Shown here: piece after piece, positions 33,135 through 44,000 of the stretch
Layout: each line of letters starts with the position of its first letter
How positions within the stretch are numbered: the first letter of the stretch is position 1
Origin: Astropecten irregularis
Taxonomy: Eukaryota; Echinodermata; Asteroidea; Paxillosida; Astropectinidae
Length of the DNA stretch: 64,000 nucleotides
Direction of reading: 5' to 3'
NCBI GenBank assembly: GCA_963971285.1
Contig: OZ020260.1
Span: 10,946,798 to 11,010,797, forward strand
Program-made: the position numbers and the translations under genes
The notes under the pieces: generated by a model
The model's database searches: none
The model's input: the letters and a program-made list of their open reading frames with translations, nothing else
Told to the model about the DNA's origin: nothing

Positions 33135-33399
33135 CGCTTTAGGACCTACATGAACAAGAATGCCACGTATTCCGATGTAACATTTGTTTTTCACATTAAT
33201 TTAATCCTTTTAATACCATTATCCATTATCAGTTACAGTTATTTACATAAATATAATGTTTTTTGGACGGAAGTACAGCAGTAAAATATGCAGTATAAAA
33301 TGAGTGGAAAGTTTAATCCAACAAAAAAGAGATTTCTAACCGTATAAAAAATGATTGATATTTTGTAAGCATTAACATGAGTATATAAATTGAAGAGAT

Positions 33400-33770
33400 T
33401 TTAAAGGTATAGTACTTGATTGGTAAAGGTCACAAAACAGCACTCACACTAATTGTCTGATCCAGCATAGGCATGGAACAATGAACCTGTGAATATTTGA
33501 GCTCAAATCGGACATCCGAGTCACGGGAAAATATTGAAAACTTAGTTTTTCTTATAAAACAAAGAATGGGTTTGATCTTACCCAGAGATCAAAACTGTTT
33601 TAGGTCTTTGTTTTGCTAATTTCTGGATAGATACACCATTTCAGGCGGAAATATTTTAACAGTATGTTTCTACCAGCACCATCTTCATATCCTGGAAGTT
33701 ATACGTTAATCTGTGAAAATTTCTGTTTGGGTATGTTACCAATCCTGTACTGTACCTTAACTCCAAGGTC
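33400..33770 (-). repeat. Family 2 TTAA MITE
   Basis: TTAAAGGTATAGTACTTGAT to CCAATCCTGTACTGTACCTT. Confidence 0.9.
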
Positions 33771-33879
33771 AATTCCAAAAAGCCAAAGAAGTACAAGCAT
33801 TTTCTCAGCATGAAAAATCTTTGACACAAATCTGTTTACCATCCAAAATTATCAAGTGATGTTTTACTATACGGTACAT

Positions 33880-34735
33880 GTACCAGGGGCGTAGATAGCG
33901 GGGGGGGGGGGGGGGGTTGCATCCCCCCCAGAGTTTTAGGGGGTTGGTGTGTACAAACAACCCCCCCAGGTTTCTGTCGTGGGAAAATTAAAACTTAAGT
34001 ATAATCATGCAATGTATGCCAGTTAAAAAGTATTTAATTATTGTTAAAAGCATACAACATGCGTTTGAGAGATGAAACGAAAGGATAAACTGCCAGGAAC
34101 GCTACTGGTCTTCGGTGTGTGGGCGTATGTGCACGACTCTTGATCCGTTCAACAAGGCCTTGCATTATTTCAAAGCGTGCCGCTGGAGGATATAAAGGGA
34201 AACGGGTTGGCTTTGCGTATGCGACTCTTGCGGAAGTGCGGAACCGCGTTACAAAGGGTTGTGTTCCTGTTGAGAGCATTCTCTCAACTGTCCAAAATTT
34301 TGGATGGTACAAACGTGTCTATAAAAGATACCTAAGACATTAGGGAGACACCAAAATGTCTCCTTAATGTTCGATGTCTCCCTAAGGTCGAATTTATAGC
34401 AAACCCTGTCTCCTTAAGGTCCATGATCCAAGTTATGTGTACAATGTATACATATTATGGTCAAAAAAATGCACATGTATCCTACACAATGCGTTTTTAT
34501 GTAATTGGCCCTTAATAACAGGAACAAAATTGCATTTCAATTGCATTTCTTGCGGGGGGGGCTTAACAACATTTTTTTTTTTTTTTTTTAGGGGGGGGGG
34601 GGGGGCTCAAGCCCCCTAGCACCCGACCCTCCCCCCCCTAGAACCGCCACTGACATTGTATACTATACATATACCAAAGTACGACCCAGCTAGAGGATCA
34701 ACCCCCCAGGTCTGAAAGCCTGTCTACGCCACTGA
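33880..34735. mobile_element. Large G/C-tract TIR element, family M
   Basis: AGGGGCGTAGATAGC at the left and TGTCTACGCCACTGAC at the right are inverted. Long G, T and C tracts at 33899-33917 and 34553-34635. About 330 bp of the middle (34030-34345) is open on both strands but resembles nothing I know. Confidence 0.55.
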
Positions 34736-35082
34736 CATGTACACATGTATAGGCCTATCAATGGCTGAAAGAGTCCAGCTATAGTTGCTTGCTAAAGGGT
34801 AACATTCAAAAAGGGAAAGGCCAAGTTATCTGGCAATTTTGATTTATTGATCAATTAGATTATTTGTGCTTCAGCCAAATTTTGGTATTATAGGCCTATT
34901 GCGGCAGATGCATGAAAATGGTCCATGTGGACCGACATATTGCCTTCGAACAGACGTTCAATAGTGAATAGACCTAATAACACTTCATTTCGTCCATTTA
35001 TTTTGATCAATGCAATTACATGTACATGTAGTAATAAACTGCTGTAAACTGCTCATCAACCAAAATAATTGGGTTACCTCAG

Positions 35083-35204
35083 TTTAGTACACTCAGGGTA
35101 GCTGGTACCCAGCTTCTACAGTAAACTAACTTACCTAAATACGACTGGGTGTCGGTACTAGCTAACCTGAGTGTACTAAACTGAGGTAACGCCAATTAAT
35201 GATC
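35083..35204. repeat. Palindromic MITE, family H, inserted in family P
   Basis: GGTTACCTCAGTTTAGTACA and its complement GTGTACTAAACTGAGGTAAC. Family P text lies on both sides (35037-35082 and 35205-35290). A relative lies at 45902-46022. Confidence 0.8.
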
Positions 35205-35348
35205 TGAAATACACATGTATACAAAATATGCTTGCATGGAGGACTGACATTTCGATCCTGACCACACTCTATATCCTCTTTTTGTGGTTTCCCAGCCTTA
35301 TTGCATGCCGTTTCCCTGATTCTCTCTGTGTTCACTCTGTCGCCCTCT

Positions 35349-35592
35349 GGGGCCAATTTCATAGAGCTGCTTAAGCAAAAAAAATTGCTCAAGCATGAAA
35401 ACTGTTTCTCGATTTAATAGGATTGCCAACCAAATGTTCATGTGATATTTACTGCTTTTGACTTGTATTCGGCCATTGTTTGCTGAGCATAACGTTCACA
35501 AGGAGTTTTGGCTGGCATACGGATTTTATTTACCAAGGTTTTTGGTGCTTAAGCACATTTTGGTGTTTCAGCAGCTCTATGAAATTGGCCCC
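35349..35592. repeat. Family A MITE, intact ends
   Basis: GGGGCCAATTTCATAGAGCT to AGCTCTATGAAATTGGCCCC; best reference copy in the window. Confidence 0.9.
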
Positions 35593-35639
35593 AGATCATC
35601 GTGTATCTTTACTTCATGTTCTTGTATTCTTTTCATTTT

Positions 35640-35700
35640 TAGCCTTTGAGAAAGATCCTATTAGGATCGAAACTTCAGACCCAACTCCAAGAATATAATT
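35640..35700 (+). repeat. Family P hairpin fragment
   Basis: TTTGAGAAAGATCCTATTAG then GATCGAAACTTCAGACCC. Confidence 0.6.
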
Positions 35701-35842
35701 ATTTGATAGCAGGCCCTATTACAAGAATCTGCTTAGCGTCACAGCGTATAGGTTTGGCGCTTACGGAAGCAGGAAATTCTGTGCTTACGAGATTCGATTT
35801 CATGGATTAATTTCCAGGTATGTTGTCGCAAAACCCGCAGCT

Positions 35843-36081
35843 ATACCACGGACGTCATATAAAAAAATCTGGACTAGCAATACTCTCTATAATCCCATGT
35901 AGGTCAATGAAGCCACATGTATCCATCTCGGAGGGCCAAATACAAAGGTGATACAAAGACGCGCTCACCATTGTTAGTTAAATCCGTTTGGCAACAATAG
36001 TTACTGCATTGTATCTGGCACGGTAAGATGGCCGCCGGTGGCTTCAGTAGATACAAAAGATTTTTTTATATGACGTCCGTG
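35843..36081 (-). repeat. Family I TIR element
   Basis: TACCACGGACGTCATATAAA at the left; TTATATGACGTCCGTGAGCT at the right. Inner GGTAAGATGGCCGCCGG. Confidence 0.85.
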
Positions 36082-36169
36082 AGCTATACACGTTCCCAAT
36101 CACGGGAAAGGGATTTCATTTTGGTACAGGCGCAAATTTCGAGTTTAACCCGAGCTTTGTTTACCAGTG

Positions 36170-36280
36170 TTCTTGTCCACTTTCGATAACAATCCTGCTA
36201 GGATCGAAACGCGTCAGGCCCTCCTACATGTAACTCCAAGTATTCAGGTCATAATTTGGCTGATGGGCAGTTTGCAGCTG
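36170..36280 (+). repeat. Family P fragment
   Basis: ATCCTGCTAGGATCGAAACG, GTCAGGCCCTCC, then TTGGCTGATGGGCAGTTTGC; abuts the MITE at 36281. Confidence 0.7.
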
Positions 36281-36644
36281 TTAAAGGTAGTATCATACTT
36301 TAGTAAGAAACCAAAACAGAAATGTTCACAGATTTACGTGTAACTTACAGGGTATGAAGATGGTGGTGGTAGAAACATACCGTTAACATTTTCCGCCTGA
36401 AATACTGTATTTATCCAGAAATTAGTGAAACAGTGACCGAAAATCTTTTTGATCTTTTAAAAGATCAAAAATAAAAGAGAAAAGACTTAAGAAATACTGT
36501 GGCTGTTTTTCACTGTTTTCTCAAAAACTGGGCAACTTATGGGACTGACATTTTCACAGATGTCTGTTACTGTATCTGTCTCGGTATTTTTGCCCAAGAA
36601 TCTGTATTTCTTTGATAAAAACCAAAGTATGATACTACCTTTAA
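36281..36644 (+). repeat. TTAA MITE (family 1), near-consensus
   Basis: TTAAAGGTAGTATCATACTT to AAGTATGATACTACCTTTAA. Confidence 0.92.
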
Positions 36645-37085
36645 AAACTTGTAGCGAGCTGTTTTTACCAATTTTTGATGACAAATTTAGAGATACTAAT
36701 AAAATATTGGAAATTCACTGAATTTTTGAAAGTCATGTAGGCCTACATGTATTTCGAAATGTATTTCGATACAAAGAAAACAAAATAACCCTGGAAAGAT
36801 CCACATTGAAAGACCAAATAAACAAACTTACCACAGCGGTGGATCTGTTGCAACCAGAGCAATAGGAAATATCAATGATTTCACTTATTACACTATTCCC
36901 AAATATATGTACATCTTTTCTCTGAATGGTTGTATGTCTAGAAAATACCTATGATTATAATTGAGACAATCGTTTTACAAGGTAAAATGTGGATACCACA
37001 ATACCATAGCGCATCGAATTACATGCATAATGTATACACAATTACAAACAGGATTACTTTGTTATCGGTGTTAGTGAAACAAAAC

Positions 37086-37227
37086 AGAGGTCGATTTCAC
37101 TAACGCTTTGCGAGCCCAAATCCATCGCTAAACAGAAAATCGATCGCTACTTTGTGTAGTAATTTACCGTGTAGCGATGGATTTGGGATTTAGCGATGAT
37201 CGCAAAGCGTTAGTGAAATCGGCCCCA
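37086..37227. repeat. Palindromic MITE related to family D
   Basis: GGTCGATTTCACTAACGCTT and AAGCGTTAGTGAAATCGGCC. Confidence 0.8.
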
Positions 37228-37230
37228 GTA

Positions 37231-37568
37231 TTAAAGGCAATTTCATTCTTGTTCTCAAAGAAATGCAGATTCATGGGCAGAAATATCAAGACAGATACAG
37301 TAACAGTCATCTGTGAAAATTCCAGTCCCATACGGTGCCCAGTTTTTGAGAAACAGTGAAAAACGCTCAATGGTATTTTCAAATATATATTCACAGGATT
37401 TTTGATCTCCCTAAGATCAAGACTATTTTTTGGGTTTTTGGTTTCAAGTACCCTTTTTCTGGATAAATACACCATTTCAAGTTTTAACCATCACTATCTG
37501 TAACGTATAGGTAAATCTGTGAAGATTTCTATTTAGGTATGCTACCAAAGTATGGTAGTATCTTTTTT
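37231..37568 (-). repeat. TTAA MITE (family 1), diverged
   Basis: TTAAAGGCAATTTCATTCTT; GACAGATACAGTAACAGTCA; end CAAAGTATGGTAGTATC. Confidence 0.8.
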
Positions 37569-37590
37569 AAATTCAGCTGCGCTCATTATC

Positions 37591-37955
37591 TTAAAGGTAA
37601 TATCATACTTTGGATCTTGTCAAAGAAGTACAGATTAATGGGCACAAATATCAAGACAGATACAGTCACAGTCATCTGTGAAAATTTCAATCCCATACGG
37701 TTCCCACTTTTTGAGAAAATCGTAAAAAACAGCCACAGTATTTCTTACGTCTTTTCTCTTTTATTTTTGATCTTTTAAAAGATCAAAAAGATTTTCGGCC
37801 GTTGTTTTACTAATTTCTGGATAAATACACCATTTCAGGCGAATAAATTTTGACGGTATGTTTCTACCACCATCATCTTTATACCCTGTAAGTTATACGT
37901 AAATCTGTTCAAATTTCTGTTTCGGTTTCTTACCAAAGTAAGATACTACCATTAA
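37591..37955 (-). repeat. TTAA MITE (family 1)
   Basis: TTAAAGGTAATATCATACTT to AAAGTAAGATACTACCATTA. Confidence 0.9.
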
Positions 37956-38318
37956 GTACTACAATAGAAATCGGATTATTGCATCGATTTTGAAGTACAA
38001 AGACGTGAAGAAAGATATTGCATAATAGTCTGTATTACTTACCAGATATAATAATGATATCGCTCATTGTATCAAGCAATACATGCAATGAAATATTGTA
38101 ATATCAAATTATATTAAGATAATGGTTTTTATTATTTAGTTGTATTACTTGGTACGTTATTCCTTGTGTCAAATATTTACTCATGAACTTGAAGTACTGT
38201 ACTAGTATTAAGAATTATGTAATTAAGAAATATATTTACTTGCAAATTCCCAGGTATGCTTCAATAGGGTATGAACCATGTTAGTCTATCAAAATAGTAA
38301 AGAAAATGTAGGTAGTAC

Positions 38319-38654
38319 TTAAAGGTAATATCATAGTTTGTTTTTTGTCAAAGAAATACAGATTCATGGACAATATCAAGGAAGATACAGTAACAGTCAT
38401 CTGTAAAAATGTCAGTGCCCACTTTTTGAAAAAAAGTGTTTTTACAATCTGTTCACTGTTATTTCTTTATCTTTAAAAGATCAAAATTGTTTTGGTCATT
38501 GGTTTTACTCTTTTTCTGACAAATACAGCATTTCAGGCAGAAAAATGTTAACCGTATGTTTTTACCATCACCATCTTTATACCCTGCAGGTTATAGGTAA
38601 ATCTGTGAATATTTCTGTTTCGGTATGCTACCTAAGTATGATACTACCTTTTAA
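38319..38654 (-). repeat. TTAA MITE (family 1)
   Basis: TTAAAGGTAATATCATAGTT to AAGTATGATACTACC. Confidence 0.88.
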
Positions 38655-38820
38655 GACTAAGTAGTGTAATAACTCTATAAGATTTCGTAGTAACAACTAC
38701 TTCATCAAATGTAATGAAGTTACAGGCTGGTCCCAGTCACCTCCTCATATTTAGATTACAGTCGTTCCCACTGGTTCCCTCTTTGTTAATTTGCCATTCA
38801 CTTTATAACAAGGACGTGGT

Positions 38821-39079
38821 ATAACCACGGACGTCATATAAAAAAATCTGGACCTGCAATGCTTTTGTATCTACTGAAGCCACCGGCGGCCATCTTACCG
38901 TGCCAGATACAATGCGGTAACTATTGTTGCCAGACAGATTTAACTAACAATGGTGAGCGCGTCTTTGTATTACCTTTGTATTTGGCCCTCCGAGATGGAA
39001 ACTTGTGGCTTCATTGACCTACATGGGATTATAGAGAGTATTGCAAGTCCAGATTTTTTATATGACATCCGTGGGTATA
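38821..39079 (+). repeat. Family I TIR element, inverted copy
   Basis: ACCACGGACGTCATATAAAA to TTATATGACATCCGTGGGTA; the middle matches the complement of 35843-36081. Confidence 0.85.
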
Positions 39080-39619
39080 ACATGGTAATTTGGCTGGTCC
39101 CAGATATATAAAATAACGATCGTCTACTGTAATTCTCACTGGTTCCCTCTTCATGTTTCATTTTGCCGTCACCTTTAGATGATGCTGTGAGTTTTTTTCA
39201 CATACAGACGTGTTCAACAAGAGAATCTGATTTAACCTGTATTAGAATCAACTGTTAACTTAGAAAATCTATGAAAGGAACGGATGATTATTAAAATGCT
39301 TCTTTTAAATAATGTTAGAGTTATTCCAAAGTTAGAATTTATCAAATATTTCAAAAATGAATACAAGAATTAGCCTGAAGATGGAAGATAAAAATTAATA
39401 TTATGATATTGATTTCTGATAAAAAAAATTCTGAAAAGTCTTACAAAAATATCCATGAAAAATATCTGCCATGAAAAACAGACAGTGATGAAATTCTATT
39501 TTGAGTACAAAAAATAAATTCCCATACATTGAAAGCGGTGTGAACAAGGTCCCTTCATGTGTATGTACATATCTCTAATTATCTGGACGGAAAATGATTT
39601 CCTATACATATGCAGCATA

Positions 39620-40520
39620 TTCTATAGCTTGACTCGTTCTGTAGCCTAGCCTCTCCTGTAATTGGGCAAGCAGCTTGACATGGTCTGAAGTCAGGCTTGT
39701 TGTTCTGTAATCTGGCCGGTAGCTTGACAAGTTCTGTAGCTAAGCTTGTTCTGTAGCTTGCCTCTTCTGTAATGGAGCTATTTGCTTGACTTGTTCTGTA
39801 GCCTTATCTGTAGCCTGACTTGTTCTGTAATCCGGCCAGTAGCTTGACAAGTTCCGTAGCTAAGCTTGTTCTGTAGCTTGCCTCTTCTGAAATGGAGCAC
39901 GTTGCTTGACTTGTTCTGTAGCCTTATCTGTAATCTAACTTGTTCTGTAATCCAGCCAGTAGCTTGACAAGTTGCATAGCTAACCTTGTTCTGTAGCTTG
40001 CCTCTTCTGTAATGGAGCTAATTGCTTGAATTGTTCTGTAGCCTTATCTGTAGCCTGACTTGTTCTGTAATCCGGCCAGTAGCTTGACAAGTTCTGTAGT
40101 TAAGCTTGTTCTGTAGCTTGCCTCTTCTGTAATGGAGCAATTTGCTTGGCTTGTTCTGTAGCCTTATCTGTAGCCTAACTTGTTCTGTAATCCAGCCAGT
40201 AGCTTGACAAGTTCCACAGCTAAGCTTGTTCTGTAGCTTGCCTCTTCTGTAATGGAGCAAGTTGCTTGACTTGTTCTGTAGGCTGTTCTGCCTCTGTTTT
40301 GCGGCCTGCTACGTAGCTTGAGTTGTTCTGTAATCTGGCCAGCAGCTTGATATGTTCTGTAGCATTTGTTCTGCATCATGGCCTGCAGCATGGCCTGTAC
40401 GGTAGCCTGATCTACAGTCTGTTCTTTAATTTGGCTTGGTCTGTAACCTGTTCTATAGTCTGTTCTTAACTTCTTTAATTTGGCTTGGTCTGTAGCTTGA
40501 TTCGTAGTTTGGTCTATAGC
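39620..40520. repeat. 120-bp tandem repeat, about 5 good copies
   Basis: AGCTTGACAAGTTCTGTAGC recurs exactly every 120 bp (39721, 39841, 39961, 40081, 40201), built from shorter TTGTTCTGTAGC units. Lies just past the TRIM45 stop, so may be transcribed as 3' UTR. Confidence 0.95.
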
Positions 40521-40730
40521 ATTTGTCTGATGACATTCTCAATTTGGTGCAGGTTAAATATCAGGGACCTTCTGCTGAATTAGCTTTTTTGGAAATTTAA
40601 CAAATTAGTACTTCCCATTTTCTATAAAAAGGCAGTGTAAATCCCAAAAATATCATTATTTGAAATGTTTCAGATAACTTTGGATGTATTTATCTGAATT
40701 CATTTCTTTACCAATGTAGCGCTTTGATTT

Positions 40731-41074
40731 TTACAAAGATATGGTGTGCACCTGTTTCTCACGCTCTTTCCCATGTCGAGATTCCGCCCCCATGATGGGA
40801 CTATCTTCCTGACGCTGTGCAACTCCCATGGCAGCCCCAGAGATGGATAAAGTACCAATTTCTCTCCTGACGAGGGTACCTGGGTTGAGGCTTGGCCTGG
40901 GGATCGTGCCAGTTGCTTGGGGTTGGGTCACGGCTTGATGCGTACCCTCGTGTTGCTGCGGTGTGCGAGGGCGCTGTCCGGGACATTCGGCGTCTTGGTT
41001 AGTGAGACCGCAGCAGGACCAGTGCCACTTACCTGGGTGTCCCTGATGGCCGTGACCACATCCCTTGAATCCAC
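40731..41074 (-). CDS. TRIM45: TRIM45 exon 5: Cys/His tail and C-terminus
   Basis: GGFKGCGHGHQGHPGKWHWS followed by CCG, the family signature, then a Pro/Gln/Arg-rich tail of about 80 residues to a TAA at 40731. I see no AATAAA close downstream; the 120-bp tandem array begins about 200 nt beyond the stop. Confidence 0.93.
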
Positions 41075-44000
41075 CTGCCACAGAGACCAGGAAGGTAGGG
41101 TTAGTAAAAACTAAGATGGTAAGTGCTTTGGGCACTCGCCTCTCACCAATGTGGCCCGGGTTCGATCCCGGCTTGGGTCATATGTGAGTAGAGTTGTGCG
41201 TTGGTTCTCTCTCTCCTATGCTACGAGGGTTTTTCTCCGGTTCTCCTCCCTCCACAAAACCAAGCACTTTCGATCTCAGGCTCCGTAATCATAATGGATT
41301 GCCGGTGTGGCTGGCAGCCGAGGGCGCCAATGAATACCGGCAACCCGATTACGTTGTAGCCAGTACTTTGTAACTTAAAGAAAAGGTGCATAATAAATGT
41401 AATCATTATTATAAAAAAGATATGAGCTAGGCTAGAAAAACTGGAATATTAGGGGCCTTTTCCAAACCTTGGCTCCGGCTCAGGCTAGTTCCGGCTTTGT
41501 CTCTGTCATCCGTATGCTGACAATATAAGTTGAGGTTTTTCATTGAAGCCAAAGCTCTTGTTTTCTTTTTCAAACCAGTGAATCTACTTGTTTCGTCAAA
41601 AAAAATTCTTTTAAATTTGAGGACTAAGCTGGTAAAAGGACCAAACCAAGCTGAATTTGCAAGAAAACAAAAATAACACAAGGGAAACTGACTGGATGTA
41701 ATTGCAATTAAGTAATTAAAAAGTGAAAAAAAAAAGAACATTTCACTGGAGCGGGATTCATAGGGCTGGATAGCTCAGTTGGTAGAGCTCCAGTACACTA
41801 TACCGGTGGTCGCTGGTTCAAATCCTGCTCTAGTCAAATTTTCTTTGTCACTTTTCAATGAAACAAATAACTACTGTACTTCTATATAAAGCTGTTTTTT
41901 TCCACAAATAATGATAGTATCAAAAGGAAGGAAATACCGCCGAAAACACACAACCAAGATGAGAACTATGCCAGTATCACATATTATTTCATTTCATAGA
42001 TTAAAGAATTTACAACACTATGAATGCACTCTTTTCAGTGTTGATTATTATGTACCTGGCATTTTTCCACCGCACCCACAGATGGCTTGTCTGCTGCCCT
42101 CGCTTGAGCAGAATGTGCAGCAGTGCCACAAGCCTGAATGCTCCCGCCATCCTTCATGAACAGTCACCTTAAAGGGACTTCCCTGATGGTCGAAACAAAG
42201 TTCATAGTTAAATACCACCTTTTATAAGTGCTCCATCTCATTTTCAGTAAACGGCAAAAAGAGGTCAGGGTTTTCCAGTAATAGACAGTGGAGGGCGCAC
42301 AGATTTTAAAATGCCTCTAAGGAAAATGTGAATAACCGTTTTAACTGGTGACCGTCTAAAGTGCCCCAAGTCACTGTTACTGGTCAATTTGGTGCCCTTG
42401 TTTTTTACCTTGGTGCCCTTGGTCATTGTTTTTGTTTCTTTGGTCATTGCCTTGATGCCCTGTAATTGCCTTGGTGCCCCTGGTCATTTCCTTGGTGCCC
42501 CTGGTCGTTTCCTTGGTATGGCCTATGATCATTTACCTTGATGCCCATGATCATTGCTTTAGTGCCCCTGGTCATTGCCTTGGTACCCCTGGTCATTTTC
42601 TCGGTGCCCCTGGTCACTGCCTTGGTAGAGTCATTGGCAATGACTAGTCAATTTTAAGGTCAAGGAAATTGATTGACATTGTAATTGTTAAAAGTGTAAA
42701 TGATAACAAGATCATGCCTTAATATGTTGTCCATCCAGAAACACACTGAGGGTATGAGAAGCTTGTACTTGCGGTGTGTACTCAATGCGATAGCTACCGT
42801 CATCCTCATCAAATATATGACAATTAATGGATCTGGTGCAAACAAAAACAAAGCAGCAATGGCAAAGAGAAGTATGCAAATCAATGCAAATTATATGCAA
42901 ATTAATTCAAATTATATGCAAAGGAATGGAAGATTTAGCAGAAAAAATGCAAGGGACGCAAAAAGTAAAGTTTAGGCAAAGTACGCAACATACTTTCTAA
43001 ATATGGAAACAAAATTCAAATTTATGTGAAGTGTGAAGAATAGACATTTAAGGTAAATTCATACTTTGGTAGCATACCAAAACAGAAATCTGTGCAGATT
43101 TTTACGGGGTGTAAAGATGGTGATGGTAGAAACATACCATTACATTTTATTCTGCCTGAAATGCTGTATTTATCCAGAAAAGCTGGCTGTATTGAGATTT
43201 AAGGCTCTAGGGAATGTTAGGATCTTGCTTCTTGTCTCCAGGATCAATAACGATTTCTGAAGTTGTCTGGTAACTGCACTTGACAACCCCGCCCATCTCA
43301 GGGATGGGGTTGTCAACAATTCTTGTTATACCATGGCATTTGACCACTGAGGAATTTCATTGGTCAAAACCCGATCACATGCTTGTACATGAGACAACGT
43401 ACAACGACGAAAGTGACGTACACCTACGACAGATGTGATGTACAACTCGCATCGTTCCCAGGTTTTAATCCATGATGGTACAGAGTTGGTAATGTACGTA
43501 TAAGTACTGGGAATGAACTTGCTTCATTGAGTTTCCGCTGGTACTATGCGGTGATGCATGCACTTTAGACTGTCGGTTGTTGGGAACAGTTACAACAAAA
43601 CTGCAGGGGATTTTGTTTAGCTACGGCCCAGTTTGAGGCATTTTCAGTCAAAGATTTGGACAGCATTCCTCAAGATTTCTTAAGAAACTTAAATAAACAA
43701 GACGGTACTTGGTATAACAAAACAGTTGTTGGATGTTGTGTGGTGGTACATGGGTTTTGTACAAGACTGTTAAATGTCTGCCCCTCCCATTCCCATCCTA
43801 TATATCCTACCTGTTCCTAACGGTCTCGACTGACAGTGTTGCCCGGACATCCTCACCACCTTTACGGTAAGGTTGGCCATCGATATCTTGGGTGATGAGA
43901 AGGAACTCAGCCACCATACCTTGTCTTGCCTCATGAGCACCTTCGTATAAAGAAAACAAAAAACTCCTTGATTTTACAGTGCAACTGCAAAGATAGAGTC

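Larger units (their letters stand above)
21680..40730. other. Gene-poor region filled with repeats
   Basis: No reading frame here resembles a protein I know, and none of the longer ones avoids repeats. Repeats are listed separately. Stretches with nothing I can name: 22370-23345, 23600-24085, 26580-27515, 28525-29115, 29675-30190, 32345-32770, 33140-33400, 36650-37085, 37960-38315, 39080-39600. Confidence 0.7.

Noticed and set aside
34034-34343. Overlapping open frames of 92 and 74 residues on both strands
   Set aside because: Inside the family M element, no known protein family, no conserved motif visible; kept only as part of that element.
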